DNA of 64,000 bases from contig JAJFKY010000010.1 in the NCBI GenBank assembly GCA_021772975.1, positions 1 through 64,000 of the forward strand. The letters are read 5' to 3'. The position numbers and the translations under genes were made by a program. Under the pieces are notes generated by a model. That model had not been told where the DNA came from, ran no database searches, and was given only the letters and a program-made list of their open reading frames with translations. This stretch comes from Gammaproteobacteria bacterium (GTDB taxonomy: Bacteria > Pseudomonadota > Gammaproteobacteria > Xanthomonadales > Wenzhouxiangellaceae). Shown piece by piece: positions 26,780 to 36,439 of this stretch (its first letter is position 1; every line of letters begins with the position of its first letter).

Positions 26780-26903
26780 TGAGTATCTCTTTGCCTACAC
26801 GATTATGCAGGAGTTTCATACATCCCGCATGGGTCTATATGCGTACTATGATCACTTAATTCATCCCATCACAGCATAACCCGATTACACAAGGCAATAA
26901 AAA

Positions 26904-27578
26904 ATGGCAATAACCGATTGGCCCAGCGGCGAACGTCCTCGAGAAAAACTGCTGTCCCATGGGGCGGCGACCTTAAGTGACGCGGAATTGCTGGCTATTT
27001 TTCTGCGTATCGGCTTACCGGGCAAGTCCGCGGTCGAACTGGCGCGCGAGTTATTGCATTCCTTCGGTAGCCTGCGCCAGTTGCTGGCCGCGGATAAACA
27101 ACGGTTCTGTGCCCATCAGGGCCTGGGTCCGGTCAAGTATGTGCAACTGCAGGCGGTACTGGAAATGACGCGTCGGCATCTGGATGAAGAGCTGCAGCGC
27201 GGCGAGGAGTTGACCAGTGCCGAGCATACCCGCAGTTATCTGCGGCATGTGCTGCGTGATCAGCGCAGTGAACAGTTCGGCTGCCTGTTTCTGGATAACC
27301 GACATCGCGTGCTGCAATGGGAAGTGCTGTTCAAAGGCACGATTGATGCCGCCGCGGTCTATCCCCGCGTAGTGGTCGAGCGAGCACTCTGCCACAACGC
27401 CGCCGCCGTCATCGTCGCCCACAATCACCCCTCCGGCGTTTCCGAACCCAGCCGCGCGGACATCACCATCACCAAACGCCTTAAGGAAGCCCTGGCACTG
27501 CTGGATATCCGCATGCTGGATCATTTCATTGTCGGCGATCATGAACCGGTGTCGATGGCGGAACTGGGGATGGTTTAG
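26904..27578 (+). CDS. radC: RadC family JAMM-domain protein
   Basis: A 224-residue RadC. The N-terminal helix-hairpin-helix region ([33 protein letters not shown]) precedes an MPN/JAB domain with [14 protein letters not shown], the zinc-binding JAMM signature. The closing LDHFIVGD is typical. Despite its name, a repair role is not established for the family. Intact and of standard length. Divergent from coaC across 124 bases. Confidence 0.96.
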   Translation: MAITDWPSGERPREKLLSHGAATLSDAELLAIFLRIGLPGKSAVELARELLHSFGSLRQLLAADKQRFCAHQGLGPVKYVQLQAVLEMTRRHLDEELQRGEELTSAEHTRSYLRHVLRDQRSEQFGCLFLDNRHRVLQWEVLFKGTIDAAAVYPRVVVERALCHNAAAVIVAHNHPSGVSEPSRADITITKRLKEALALLDIRMLDHFIVGDHEPVSMAELGMV

Positions 27579-28395
27579 GTGACAAAGATATTCATTGCAC
27601 TCTAATTTGTCATTCTGAACGCAGTAAAGAACCTCCACATGCTATTTGTATAGCACAGCTGAAGAAGCTTTCGCCGCTCACTACGTGAGCTGAGGCGACT
27701 GACTTTCTTGGCGCAAGAAAGTCAGCAAAGAAACATGGCCTGATTGCGCAGGCCCTGCGGGCTTCCCTCAGCCTGCGGTGCTTAGCCGGGCACGCTCCGA
27801 TGCGGCTTCCTGCCGCACGGACCTGGGACAGCATCCCTGCTGTCCCACCCGCCACGCCCCACCGCGTTCGGCAGCTTAAATGGCGGGAAGATGAGGATAG
27901 CTTGCAGAGTCGTAGGCTGGGTTAAGACCCAGCGTGCAGGTCTCTCAATTAATTCCTGTCCATATATGTTCCTACACGGCTAGCGTGCGGAGATTCTTCA
28001 CTGCGTTCAGAATGACAGCCTTTGCCGAGGCTGCAACCATTGAATGCCCAACACCCATGAATAACCCATACATGTCATCCTGAGCGCCAGCGAAGGATCT
28101 CCCCATCACTACCCATCAGTCCAATCCAAGAGATTCTTCACTGCGTTCAGAATGACAAACTATCCCGATCCGCCCACCACCCTTCAAACCCCAATCAATC
28201 CTGTCATCCTGAGCGTAAGCGAAGGATCTCTCCACACTACCCATCAATCAAGCTCAAGAGATTCTTCACTGCGCTCAGGATGACGGATTCATAGTGTCGA
28301 GAAACTCTCTGCAAATCACTCCTGGCTGTTGATTTACCCCAAAATATAGGGCATTATGTGCGGCTATTTCACTGAATTACTGATGGGATTTAATC
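27579..28395. repeat. Palindromic-repeat cluster between radC and rpmB
   Basis: This 817-base spacer has no gene except the rpmB promoter. It holds six copies of the GTCATyCTGA-type repeat: direct at 27608-27632, 28073-28100 and 28202-28230, inverted at 27991-28017, 28131-28157 and 28259-28284. The last four form two tandem hairpin units with a 129-base period. At 27640-27890 is a second repeat type with the palindrome GACTTTCTTGGCGCAAGAAAGTC-like stem (27701-27723) and GCTCAC-TAC-GTGAGC (27676-27690). Open frames here are artefacts of repeats. Confidence 0.8.
28329..28357 (+). promoter_or_regulatory. Probable sigma-70 promoter of rpmB-rpmG
   Basis: TTGATT (28329-28334), 17-base spacer, CATTAT (28352-28357), about 39 bases before the rpmB ATG. 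The -35 matches five of six and the -10 four of six consensus bases. Confidence 0.6.
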
Positions 28396-28632
28396 ATGTC
28401 TCGAGTCTGTCAAGTGACCGGCAAGCGGCCTGCGGTCGGTAACCATGTGTCGCATTCCAACATCAAGACGCGGCGCCGGTTTTTACCTAATCTGCATTCA
28501 CACCGTTTTTGGGTCGCCAGCGAGAACCGCTGGGTCAAACTACGCATATCCACCAAAGGTCTGCGGACCATCGATAAGCGTGGCATTGATGCTGTGCTGG
28601 CCGACATGCGCGCCCGTGGCGAAAAGGTTTAA
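28396..28632 (+). CDS. rpmB: 50S ribosomal protein L28
   Basis: 78 residues, the standard length. [31 protein letters not shown] and [13 protein letters not shown] are all typical of gammaproteobacterial L28. It is a large-subunit protein followed 12 bases later by rpmG, the conserved ribosomal pair. Confidence 0.98.
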   Translation: MSRVCQVTGKRPAVGNHVSHSNIKTRRRFLPNLHSHRFWVASENRWVKLRISTKGLRTIDKRGIDAVLADMRARGEKV

Positions 28633-28644
28633 AGGAGCATACTG

Positions 28645-28812
28645 ATGGCTAAATCTTCACGTGATAAAATCCGTCTGACGTCTTCTGCCGGCACCGGTCA
28701 TTTCTACACCACCGACAAGAATAAGAAAAACACACCGGAAAAAATGGAAATGAAAAAATACGACCCGGTAGTGCGCAAACACGTCATGTATAAAGAAGGC
28801 AAGATTAAGTAA
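28645..28812 (+). CDS. rpmG: 50S ribosomal protein L33
   Basis: 55 residues, starting [20 protein letters not shown] and ending YKEGKIK. AAGGAG lies eight bases upstream of the ATG. The zinc-ribbon cysteines of C+ L33 forms are absent, so this is the zinc-free form. Translated with rpmB and followed by a strong terminator. Confidence 0.97.
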   Translation: MAKSSRDKIRLTSSAGTGHFYTTDKNKKNTPEKMEMKKYDPVVRKHVMYKEGKIK

Positions 28813-28832
28813 TCACCTTCCAGCAATTGTGT

Positions 28833-28859
28833 AAAAACCGCCTGTCAGGCGGTTTTTTT
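28833..28859 (+). terminator. Terminator after rpmG
   Basis: AAAACCGCC / GGCGGTTTT stem with a TGTCA loop region and seven T. The stop codon of the convergent hydantoinase gene lies inside the hairpin, so the structure serves as the end of both genes. Confidence 0.9.
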
Positions 28860-30887
28860 ATGCCTCAGATGCAGGTTGCCGAAGTGGTCCAGATGGGCCT
28901 GCCAGCCCGGCGCCAGCCACACCGTGGCCAGTTGATCCATGATAATCGCCGGGCCATCCAGCGCTTGCTCTCCAGTCGGGAGCTGATTACGCGGCAACAC
29001 TGGCACCGCCTGTGCCTGGCCATGCACTGCCTGGGTAACATCATCATGGCTGTTTACCGGTACAACCGCAGGCAGCTCACCCAGACGCGGCTGACCGGTG
29101 GCGGTAATACGCACATTGACCAGTTCCACCGGCAAATCCAGACGGTGACCATTTTGCTGCTCGTGCAGAATTTCGAATTGTTCACCGGCCATACTGATCG
29201 AATCGCAAGCTGCCTGGGCGCGCTGATCCGGCCAGTCAACCGTGATCGTGTGACTCTGGCCTTGATAACGGCAGTCCAACTGGGGCCGCAGCTCAATCTG
29301 TTCAACCTCCAGCCCTTCATCGACCAGTTGCCCCCGGGCCGCGGCGGCCAATTCATCCAGTGCCGCATTGATATCGGCAGCTGCTGAACTGCGCAACAGC
29401 TGCAAGTGACTTTTGGTTAATTCCCGTCCGGGCGAGGCCAGCAGCATACCCAGAGCAGACAATACCCCGCCGTGCACCGGCACCAGTGCGCGCGACATAC
29501 CCAGACGCCGGGCCAGCGCGCAGACATGCAGGCCACCCGCGCCGCCGAAACTGGTGAGTGTCAAAGCCCCCGGATCATGGCCACGCTCGGCTGACATGAC
29601 CCGCAGGGCTCTGGCCATATGCTCATTGGCGATATCCAGTACACCCTGGGCGGCCTGTTCAATGGTCAGTTCCAGCGCACTGGCGAGCACTGCGAACGCC
29701 TGTCTGGCAGCGTTTTTATCCAGTGACAGGTTGCCGGCCAGACGTGCACTGGCCGGAATATGTCCCAGCACAACGTGGGCATCAGTCACCGTCGCCTGCT
29801 GTCCGCCCTGGCCATAACAGGCCGGACCAGGCGCGGCACCCGCTGACTGTGGCCCAACCTGCAAACCTCCGGCCGTGTCCAGCCAGGCAATGGAACCGCC
29901 TCCGGCGCCGATGGTGTGCATATCCACCATCGGCACGGCCACCGGCCACCGGCCGATACGGCCCCGGCTGGTCAGTACCGGCCGTTGCTCAACCAATGCT
30001 ACATCGGTTGAGGTCCCGCCCATGTCAAAACTCAGCAGTTGCCGCGGCACTCCGGCTTGCGCCATCCTGGCCAGACTGGCAACCGCGGCCAGTCCACCCG
30101 CCGGACCTGACAGCAGTAATCGCACCGCCTGCCCGCCAGCCAGCCGTGCGGCGATGGTATGCCCCGAGCTTTGCATCACCGCGATCCGTGCCCGCGGCAG
30201 TTGCTGCTGCAGCCTATGCAGATAATCCTGCAGCATCCTGCCCACCCTCGCATTCAACCAGGTGGTAATAGCCCGCTCGTACTCACCGATAGCCGGTAGC
30301 ACATCCGCCGAACAGCTGACAAATAAATCAGCCGGCAGAGCTTGCGCCAACTGCTGCTCCTGGCTGGGGTTCAGCCATGCGAACAACAGGCAGATCGCCA
30401 CCGATTCAGGTTTTTTCCGCTTGATCTCCGCCACCAGTGCGCTCAGCTTGTCGGCATCCAGGGCACTCAGTTCGGAGCCATCGGCAGCCAGCCTGACCGG
30501 TACCTCAATACACAGTTCGCGGGCTACCGGTGGTGTTTGCGGCGCCGGACTCAGGGTATAAATATCCGGCCGGTTCTGGCGGCCCAGGGTCAGTAAATCG
30601 GCAAATCCGGTATTGGTAACGAAGGCCACCTTAGCGCCCCGGTCTTCCAGCACCGCGTTGGTGCCGACCGTTGTGCCATGCACCAGCCGGCAGGCCGCCT
30701 GCTCCAGGCCCAGTTCCCGCAGGCCGGTAAGGATGGCCCGGGCGGGATCATCAGGGGTGGATAAAACCTTGTGCGTATGCAGCTCACCGGCGCTGTTCAG
30801 ATAGACAAAATCGGTAAACGTACCGCCGGTGTCGACACCTACCAGCGGCAGGCTGTCGGGGTGCCTCTGAATATCTGAATCGGACAC
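28845..30887 (-). CDS. Hydantoinase/oxoprolinase subunit A family protein (HyuA-like)
   Basis: A 680-residue HyuA-type subunit with an actin-like ATPase fold. The N-terminal phosphate loop is VGVDTGGTFTDFVYL and the second is FDMGGTSTDVALV. Members form ATP-dependent N-methylhydantoinase, 5-oxoprolinase or acetone/acetophenone carboxylase complexes with a HyuB-type partner. No HyuB gene is in the window, and the upstream 230 bases are non-coding. Start is GTG (ACAGG upstream). The substrate cannot be assigned without the partner. Confidence 0.88.
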   Translation of the reverse strand: MSDSDIQRHPDSLPLVGVDTGGTFTDFVYLNSAGELHTHKVLSTPDDPARAILTGLRELGLEQAACRLVHGTTVGTNAVLEDRGAKVAFVTNTGFADLLTLGRQNRPDIYTLSPAPQTPPVARELCIEVPVRLAADGSELSALDADKLSALVAEIKRKKPESVAICLLFAWLNPSQEQQLAQALPADLFVSCSADVLPAIGEYERAITTWLNARVGRMLQDYLHRLQQQLPRARIAVMQSSGHTIAARLAGGQAVRLLLSGPAGGLAAVASLARMAQAGVPRQLLSFDMGGTSTDVALVEQRPVLTSRGRIGRWPVAVPMVDMHTIGAGGGSIAWLDTAGGLQVGPQSAGAAPGPACYGQGGQQATVTDAHVVLGHIPASARLAGNLSLDKNAARQAFAVLASALELTIEQAAQGVLDIANEHMARALRVMSAERGHDPGALTLTSFGGAGGLHVCALARRLGMSRALVPVHGGVLSALGMLLASPGRELTKSHLQLLRSSAAADINAALDELAAAARGQLVDEGLEVEQIELRPQLDCRYQGQSHTITVDWPDQRAQAACDSISMAGEQFEILHEQQNGHRLDLPVELVNVRITATGQPRLGELPAVVPVNSHDDVTQAVHGQAQAVPVLPRNQLPTGEQALDGPAIIMDQLATVWLAPGWQAHLDHFGNLHLRHKKTA

Positions 30888-31118
30888 CTGTCAGTCCGCC
30901 CTGAGCAGGCATACAGGAGACAATAACGAACTTTTTTTTGCTGCTAAAAGCATTCGTGAACCCTGGCTGTTGCGACTGTCCGGATAGTTTTGCCGGCCTG
31001 CTAGAAGGCTGACAACAAACTTAGCTCATCCACATTGACTGACAGGCCAATGTGCTGGCCGGGCCAGTCTAGCAATAATCGGATTGGCGCGGGCTGAAAA
31101 CTGCTCCACAATAGCCGC

Positions 31119-31937
31119 ATGCCAGAATTACCCGAAGTTGAAACCACCCGCCGCGGCCTGTGGCCCTATTTGCAGGGCAGTGTCCTGCAACAGCTTGTCG
31201 TGCGTCGCAAACAACTGCGCTGGCCGGTGCCGGCAACCCTGACCCGGTTGCGCGACCAACCGGTGCTGGAACTGAGGCGCCGCGCCAAATATCTACTGCT
31301 GCGTTTGCCGGATGGTCATATCATCACCCACCTGGGTATGTCCGGATCGATGCGCGTCGAGCTGTCCGCTGATACCGCGCCACGCAAACATGATCATGTT
31401 GACTGGCTGCTGGATTCCGGTAAGTTGATCCGGTTTCACGACCCACGACGGTTTGGTTTTATGCTGTGGCAGCGCGGCGCAGATCCGGAACAGCATAAGT
31501 TACTGGCCAGGCTTGGACCGGAACCGCTTGGTCAGGATTTCTCAGGGGACTGGTTATGGCGGATGGCGCGCGGACGACGTAGCCCCGCCAAGGCCTTTAT
31601 CATGACCAACCAGGTGGTCGTCGGAGTGGGTAATATTTATGCCTCCGAGGCGCTGTTTATGGCCGGGATTCATCCTTTGCGGGCAGCCGGGCGCATCAGC
31701 CGGCAACGCTATCACGCCCTGGCGGAAGCGATCGTTACGGTCCTGCGGCGCTCGATCGAACAGGGCGGCACCACCCTGCGCGATTTTGTCGGTGGCAGCG
31801 GCGAACCGGGTTATTTCCGGCAGCAGTTAAATGTCTACGATCGCGATGGCCAGCCCTGCAGCCGCTGTGATGGCATAATTACCAGCAAAATTATCGGCCA
31901 GCGCAACAGTTACTATTGCCCGGGCTGCCAGCACTGA
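31119..31937 (+). CDS. mutM: Formamidopyrimidine-DNA glycosylase
   Basis: A 272-residue Fpg/MutM. The N-terminal PELPEVETTRRGL gives the catalytic Pro2-Glu3, RRRAKYLLL carries the beta-hairpin lysine, GVGNIYASEALF is the helix-two-turn-helix motif and CSRCDGIITSKIIGQRNSYY leads into the zinc finger (C-x2-C ... C-x2-C). It removes 8-oxoguanine and formamidopyrimidines from DNA. Order rpmB-rpmG-(hyuA)-mutM matches the standard gammaproteobacterial block with one insertion. Confidence 0.97.
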   Translation: MPELPEVETTRRGLWPYLQGSVLQQLVVRRKQLRWPVPATLTRLRDQPVLELRRRAKYLLLRLPDGHIITHLGMSGSMRVELSADTAPRKHDHVDWLLDSGKLIRFHDPRRFGFMLWQRGADPEQHKLLARLGPEPLGQDFSGDWLWRMARGRRSPAKAFIMTNQVVVGVGNIYASEALFMAGIHPLRAAGRISRQRYHALAEAIVTVLRRSIEQGGTTLRDFVGGSGEPGYFRQQLNVYDRDGQPCSRCDGIITSKIIGQRNSYYCPGCQH

Positions 31938-31995
31938 CCCAACCCTTGACCAGGCCACAGCATCGTTAAACCTTAGCGCTAATAACTTATATCAA

Positions 31996-32460
31996 ATGGA
32001 AACAACTCTGGCACAGGCTGTTCAGTCACCGGCTCACTGGATAATGATGGGTATTACCCTGCTGACGGTCACAAGTACGGTGCTGATTCATTTCGGCAGC
32101 CTGAACTGGTTAAATCAATCACTTCCGCTGACTCGAATTGCGCATCGCCGCCGGGTGCTGTTCATTATCGCGATTGCATTACTGGCCCACATCATTGAAA
32201 TCTGGATGTTTGGCATGGCTTACTGGCTGGCGGCCTCATATCCGCAACTGGGTTCGCTGCAAGGCGCCGGAGAACTGCATCTGCTGGAGTGTATTTATTT
32301 TTCCGCGGCGACTTTTTCCACTGCCGGATATGGTGATCTGGCGCCACTGGGCCCGCTGCGGTTTCTGGCCGGAACCGAGGCGCTGACCGGGTTCGTGCTG
32401 ATTACCTGGACTGCTTCATTTGCCTATCTGGAGATGCAGCGCGACTGGTCCCACGACTGA
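31996..32460 (+). CDS. Potassium channel family protein
   Basis: A 154-residue protein with three to four hydrophobic segments. The pore loop reads FSTAGYGDLAPLGP, a potassium selectivity filter with T-A-G-Y-G-D where T-V-G-Y-G-D is usual. There is no RCK or cyclic-nucleotide domain. It is a minimal two-helix-type ion channel. Convergent to the end of the pigment operon. Confidence 0.85.
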   Translation: METTLAQAVQSPAHWIMMGITLLTVTSTVLIHFGSLNWLNQSLPLTRIAHRRRVLFIIAIALLAHIIEIWMFGMAYWLAASYPQLGSLQGAGELHLLECIYFSAATFSTAGYGDLAPLGPLRFLAGTEALTGFVLITWTASFAYLEMQRDWSHD

Positions 32461-32481
32461 CCGCTGCGGCTTGCCAGTCAA

Positions 32482-32874
32482 TTACAACTGGATCAGTTCA
32501 TTGTCGATACTGCGCTCCAGACGCACCACCCAGCCATTGTAGTTGCTGTGTATTTTGCCGTCCCGGTATTTCAGGTTGTCGCTGTCCGCATAAGTGATGT
32601 TGTACTCATTGCGGTCATAGCGGATATCAACACTGGCGGTGTGCGTGCGCACGAACAAGGTGGCCACGATATAACCTGGCTCAATCGGACGCACCTGCCA
32701 GCCAAGCAACGATCCACCCCGCACGATGGCATCCCGGACATCTTCCATGCTGTGAGTGCCACTGGTGGTCACCACCGGTGCCTCATAGATGTTACGAATC
32801 CGATCCGTCCGGCAGCCCATTAACAACAGTATCAGGGTCATTAAACCGATGATTTTAATAGCTCTGGTATTCAT
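32482..32874 (-). CDS. Small lipoprotein at the end of the APE operon
   Basis: A 130-residue lipoprotein with lipobox LMGC (Cys21). The mature domain has S-M-E-D-V-R-D-A-I-V-R-G-G-x-L-L-G-W, then alternating beta strands (YIVATLFVRTHTASVDIRYD) and Y-N-G-W-V-V-R-L-E. Such domains are common in small proteobacterial lipoproteins of unknown role. It starts 17 bases after the glycosyltransferase gene. Confidence 0.7.
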   Translation of the reverse strand: MNTRAIKIIGLMTLILLLMGCRTDRIRNIYEAPVVTTSGTHSMEDVRDAIVRGGSLLGWQVRPIEPGYIVATLFVRTHTASVDIRYDRNEYNITYADSDNLKYRDGKIHSNYNGWVVRLERSIDNELIQL

Positions 32875-32891
32875 CTATCGCTCCTGCTCGA

Positions 32892-33650
32892 TCAATCTTG
32901 TTTCAGGGATGAATTAAGCTCCGGTATGGCCAGCACACCCAAGGATCGCAATAAACCTCGCGGATACATCCCTTTACTGAATAAACGGCCTGCCACCATG
33001 CGGATAATTTTCAGGGTATCCTGGACGGGCCGGTAATAACTGGGCCTTACGCACACATCGTAAATGGCATCGATAGGCACCGGATAAGCATAAATGCCGC
33101 GTTGCGCGCTATCAATCAATATTTCACTTTCCAGCACAAAATTCCGCCCCGCACCGTGACCGATACGCGCATGGCGAAAAACCGCGGCCGGATATAAACG
33201 AAACCCGGACTGGGTATCCGACATGGGGAATCCAGCCGCCCAGGAGATCCAGAAATTGGCGCTGCGATTGGCGAAGTCCCGCAATGGCGGTACGTTTTCG
33301 CGCCCCCGGCTGCGGCTTGCGATGATGATGTTACCTGGATATTTAGCAGCCTGCTCCAGCAGTTCGGGAATATGCTCGGGACGATGCTGCAAATCCGCAT
33401 CCAGGGTAATAACCGCATCCGCGCCCTGACCCAGTGCGTGACTTGCACCGCGCCAGATGCTGGCCGCTTTGCCGGTATTGACCGGTTGCTGCAACAGGGT
33501 GATATCCAGATCAGCAATCATCGCGGCGGTAGCATCCGTGCTGCCATCATCAACCACTATCACCGGATGTTGCTGCGCAAGGGTGCGCTCGACCACTTCA
33601 CGAATGGTTGTTGCCTCGTTGTAGGCACAGATGACTACCATTATTTGCAT
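32892..33650 (-). CDS. Family-2 glycosyltransferase (DPM1-like)
   Basis: A 252-residue GT-A glycosyltransferase with VVICAYNEATTI, VVDDGSTDAT and LDADLQHRPEH (DxD-like metal motif). The C-terminal region lacks membrane helices. APE clusters often include a GT2 domain, sometimes fused to an acyltransferase, proposed to attach the polyene to a lipid or sugar carrier. Only two bases separate it from the reductase gene, so it belongs to the operon. Confidence 0.85.
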   Translation of the reverse strand: MQIMVVICAYNEATTIREVVERTLAQQHPVIVVDDGSTDATAAMIADLDITLLQQPVNTGKAASIWRGASHALGQGADAVITLDADLQHRPEHIPELLEQAAKYPGNIIIASRSRGRENVPPLRDFANRSANFWISWAAGFPMSDTQSGFRLYPAAVFRHARIGHGAGRNFVLESEILIDSAQRGIYAYPVPIDAIYDVCVRPSYYRPVQDTLKIIRMVAGRLFSKGMYPRGLLRSLGVLAIPELNSSLKQD

Positions 33651-33652
33651 AC

Positions 33653-34381
33653 TTAACCTGTTGGCATGGCGCCGTTGACGGCAATGATCTGACCGGATAA
33701 ATACGCGGCTTCATCGGATACTAAAAACCCTGCCAGCGCAGCCACCTCCTGTGGTTTGCCAGCCCGTTGCATCGGCACCATCTGTTTGATCTGGGCGGTG
33801 CTGAAACTGCCCTCACTCATCTGCGTTGCGATGATCCCCGGCGCAATCGCATTCACGGTAATGCCACGACTGGCCACTTCCAGCGCCAGTGATTTGGTCG
33901 CGCCATGCAGGGCAGCCTTGGCGGCGGAATAATTAACCTGGCCACGATTACCGGTGATCGCGGCAAGCGAAGAAATATTAATAATCCTGCCCCAGCGGGT
34001 GCGCATCATGTCCATGATCAGTGGCCGGGTGACATGATAAAACCCGTGCAGATTAACATCGATCACCTGCTGCCAGGCGGATGGGCTCATCCCGGCAAAA
34101 GGAACATCCTGATGCATACCGGCATTATTCACCAGTATCTGAATAGCGCCACTCTGCAATAATGACTCAATCACCTCACTGCACTGCTGCCGCGAAGTCA
34201 CATCAAATACCACTGGCCGGGCACTGCCACCCGCCTGCTCGATAGTTGCGCACACTGCCTGGGCACGTTCGAGATGACTGTTGGCATGCACCAGCACCTC
34301 ACAGCCACTGGCTGCCAGTTGCACCGCGATGGCCGCACCGATATCACCGCTGCCGCCGGTAATCAGCGCACGCTTAAGCAT
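33653..34381 (-). CDS. 3-oxoacyl-ACP reductase (FabG/ApeQ-like)
   Basis: A 242-residue short-chain dehydrogenase. TGGSGDIGAAIA binds NADPH, NNAG is present, the catalytic triad is Ser (INISSLAAITG), Tyr and Lys in NYSAAKAAL. In APE pathways this enzyme reduces the beta-keto group after each elongation cycle (ApeQ role). It lies 40 bases after the CLF-like gene. Confidence 0.9.
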   Translation of the reverse strand: MLKRALITGGSGDIGAAIAVQLAASGCEVLVHANSHLERAQAVCATIEQAGGSARPVVFDVTSRQQCSEVIESLLQSGAIQILVNNAGMHQDVPFAGMSPSAWQQVIDVNLHGFYHVTRPLIMDMMRTRWGRIINISSLAAITGNRGQVNYSAAKAALHGATKSLALEVASRGITVNAIAPGIIATQMSEGSFSTAQIKQMVPMQRAGKPQEVAALAGFLVSDEAAYLSGQIIAVNGAMPTG

Positions 34382-34421
34382 GGGTCACGGTATTTCTGAT
34401 AGCTGACAGCATGCGTTTATT

Positions 34422-35201
34422 TTATCCGTTACGCTCAACGTGCACATATTGCTGATGCAGATACGACAGTGCCACCCCAGCCTCGGTCCCGCCCGCCAGC
34501 AATTGCAGCAGTGGCAGGCTGCGGGCCGCCGGGTTATCACGGCGCAGCTGTTCCAGCTCAACATCGTTGCAGGCTGTCTCCTCAGCGCCTGTCCGCAGGC
34601 TGATGGTAAACCCGTCAGTACTGCTTGACGGCGTCAGCAGCAGTGCACAGGCAAACCCATGGGTGGCCTGTAACTGCGCGGACAGCGGTGATTCGGTAGG
34701 CAGATCGTAGGCCACCAGTAATACCGGATGACCTTCCGCCTGAATCAGGCTGGCGCTTTCCAGCAAACCGGCCGCAAAGCTGAAATCAGCAGCGGCAATA
34801 CTGATCGAAGCGGCCGGCGATCGCTTGGCGATACTCCAGTAACCCGCCGGCGCGTTGTGCACCGAGTTATGAAACTGCGTGGGCGACACCGGCCTCTCCG
34901 GCCTGACCAGTGCACAGCAGATGCTATGGGTAATATCCAGATCTCCATAGGACGAGGCGAATACCGACAGCATGGCCGGATCATCCCGCTGGCTGCCGAT
35001 AGCCTGATGGGCGGCCTGCAATGCCAGTTTGATCACCGGGCTCAAACGCCTCCGCTCATTGGCCGGCAGAATATCAGGCGCGGTGATTTTCATTGCCGCG
35101 TGCCGCCAGTCAGCCTGACCGTTCAGCAGCGCCCGCGCCGATGCCCAGTCCGGTATCCCGGGTGCGCAGATACCGATACTTTTGATCTGGATAGCCGTCA
35201 T
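34422..35201 (-). CDS. Beta-ketoacyl synthase-like chain length factor (ApeC-like)
   Basis: A 259-residue protein of the short Ketoacyl-synt_2 type. It keeps the thiolase-fold region (FHNSVHNAPAGYWSIA, SISIAAADFSFAAGLLESA) but lacks the catalytic cysteine, the hallmark of chain-length-factor partners. In the E. coli APE system the equivalent forms a heterodimer with the ketosynthase. Its start overlaps the ketosynthase stop codon by one base, consistent with 1:1 production of the pair. Confidence 0.82.
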   Translation of the reverse strand: MTAIQIKSIGICAPGIPDWASARALLNGQADWRHAAMKITAPDILPANERRRLSPVIKLALQAAHQAIGSQRDDPAMLSVFASSYGDLDITHSICCALVRPERPVSPTQFHNSVHNAPAGYWSIAKRSPAASISIAAADFSFAAGLLESASLIQAEGHPVLLVAYDLPTESPLSAQLQATHGFACALLLTPSSSTDGFTISLRTGAEETACNDVELEQLRRDNPAARSLPLLQLLAGGTEAGVALSYLHQQYVHVERNG

Positions 35202-36439
35202 CAGACGTAGCCCAACAGTAGACTACAGTTGGTGCCACCAAAGCCAAACGAATTGCTGATCGCGTAACGCATCGGATGGGGCGTGTTCTCGGCCAGCACA
35301 CGTGAATGAATCTGTGGGTCCTGCTGGGCCAGGTTCAGGCTGGCCGGTGCGAACTGATGTTGCAGTGCCAGCGCCGTGATGACCGCGCCGACAATGCCCG
35401 CCGCACCCAGCGTGTGCCCGGTCCAGCCTTTGCTGGAACTGCAGAGGGTGTGTTCTCCAAACACCTGACAGATGGCCAGATCCTCGGTGAGATCATTGGC
35501 GACCGTACCGGTGCCGTGCAAATGCAGATAATCAATCTGTTGAGCATCCAGCCCCGCTTTGTGCAGCGCCTGCCGCATGGCCAGCTGGGCGCCCAGACCT
35601 TCGGGATGTGGCCGCGATATATGGTAGGCATCGCTGCTTTCACCAAACCCCAGCAGACACGGGACGGGCTCCGCCTTCGACTGTTGCAGGGGCTGCTTTT
35701 CCAGCAAGGCAAAACCCGCTGCCTCGCCAATTGATATACCGTTGCGGCGGGCATCGAATGGCCGGCAGGGCTGTGGCGCAACCAGCTGCAAAGAGTTAAA
35801 CCCGTATAAGGTTGTCAGGCACAACGAATCCACGCCGCCGACCAGTGCTGCATCACAATAACCGGCCTGAATATAACGCTGCGCCTGAGCAAACACCTTG
35901 GCGCTGGAGGAACAGGCAGTAGCGATTGAGCAGGCCGGTCCACGCAGGCCGCAATGGCGCTGTACGTAATCAACCAGGGAAAAGTTATTGTGGGTATAGG
36001 CGTAGCGAAAATCCTTTAACTCACCTTTGCCGTCAGCTTCCAGATAAGCCTGCTCTGCTTCTTCAATACCCGAAGTACTGGTGCCGATAAAAACACCTAT
36101 CCGGTCAGCGCCATAGCGCTGTGCAGCCGCACTGATAATCTGCTCAAAACCATCCTGAGTCAGGCCCATGGCAGCCAGCCGGTTATTCCGGCAGTCATAG
36201 CGGAGTAAATCCTGGCGCAATTGATACTGTTCCAGCCCGTCAACTCTGCCAATCCAGGCCGGTAACCCGATGGCGCCCGGAAAATCACACTGCCGCAACC
36301 CGCTGTTGCCCTGTTGCAATGCGTCCAGATGTGCCGGCCAGCCCCGGCCCAGCGCCGACGTCAGGGTATAGGCACTCAGCCGCAACGGTGTGATCGGCGG
36401 TTCAAGTGGTGCGCTGGTGGGTGGTGATGAATCAGACAC
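35201..36439 (-). CDS. Beta-ketoacyl-ACP synthase (KASII-like, APE ketosynthase)
   Basis: A 412-residue FabF-type ketosynthase with a complete Cys-His-His triad: Cys176 in SIATACSSSA, His308 in HLHGTGT and His342 in KGWTGHTLGAAG. It performs decarboxylative condensation for polyene chain growth with the downstream CLF-like protein. It overlaps the exporter gene by eight bases upstream. It is one of two KS types of standard APE clusters (ApeO/ApeR); only one is present here. Confidence 0.9.
   Translation of the reverse strand: MSDSSPPTSAPLEPPITPLRLSAYTLTSALGRGWPAHLDALQQGNSGLRQCDFPGAIGLPAWIGRVDGLEQYQLRQDLLRYDCRNNRLAAMGLTQDGFEQIISAAAQRYGADRIGVFIGTSTSGIEEAEQAYLEADGKGELKDFRYAYTHNNFSLVDYVQRHCGLRGPACSIATACSSSAKVFAQAQRYIQAGYCDAALVGGVDSLCLTTLYGFNSLQLVAPQPCRPFDARRNGISIGEAAGFALLEKQPLQQSKAEPVPCLLGFGESSDAYHISRPHPEGLGAQLAMRQALHKAGLDAQQIDYLHLHGTGTVANDLTEDLAICQVFGEHTLCSSSKGWTGHTLGAAGIVGAVITALALQHQFAPASLNLAQQDPQIHSRVLAENTPHPMRYAISNSFGFGGTNCSLLLGYV

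Noticed and set aside
27610-27855. An 81-residue minus-strand open frame between radC and rpmB
   Set aside because: It covers palindromic repeats; such frames are common artefacts of this repeat type.
28845-30887. 5-oxoprolinase assignment for the HyuA-like gene
   Set aside because: Subunit A alone does not define the substrate and no subunit B is in the window.
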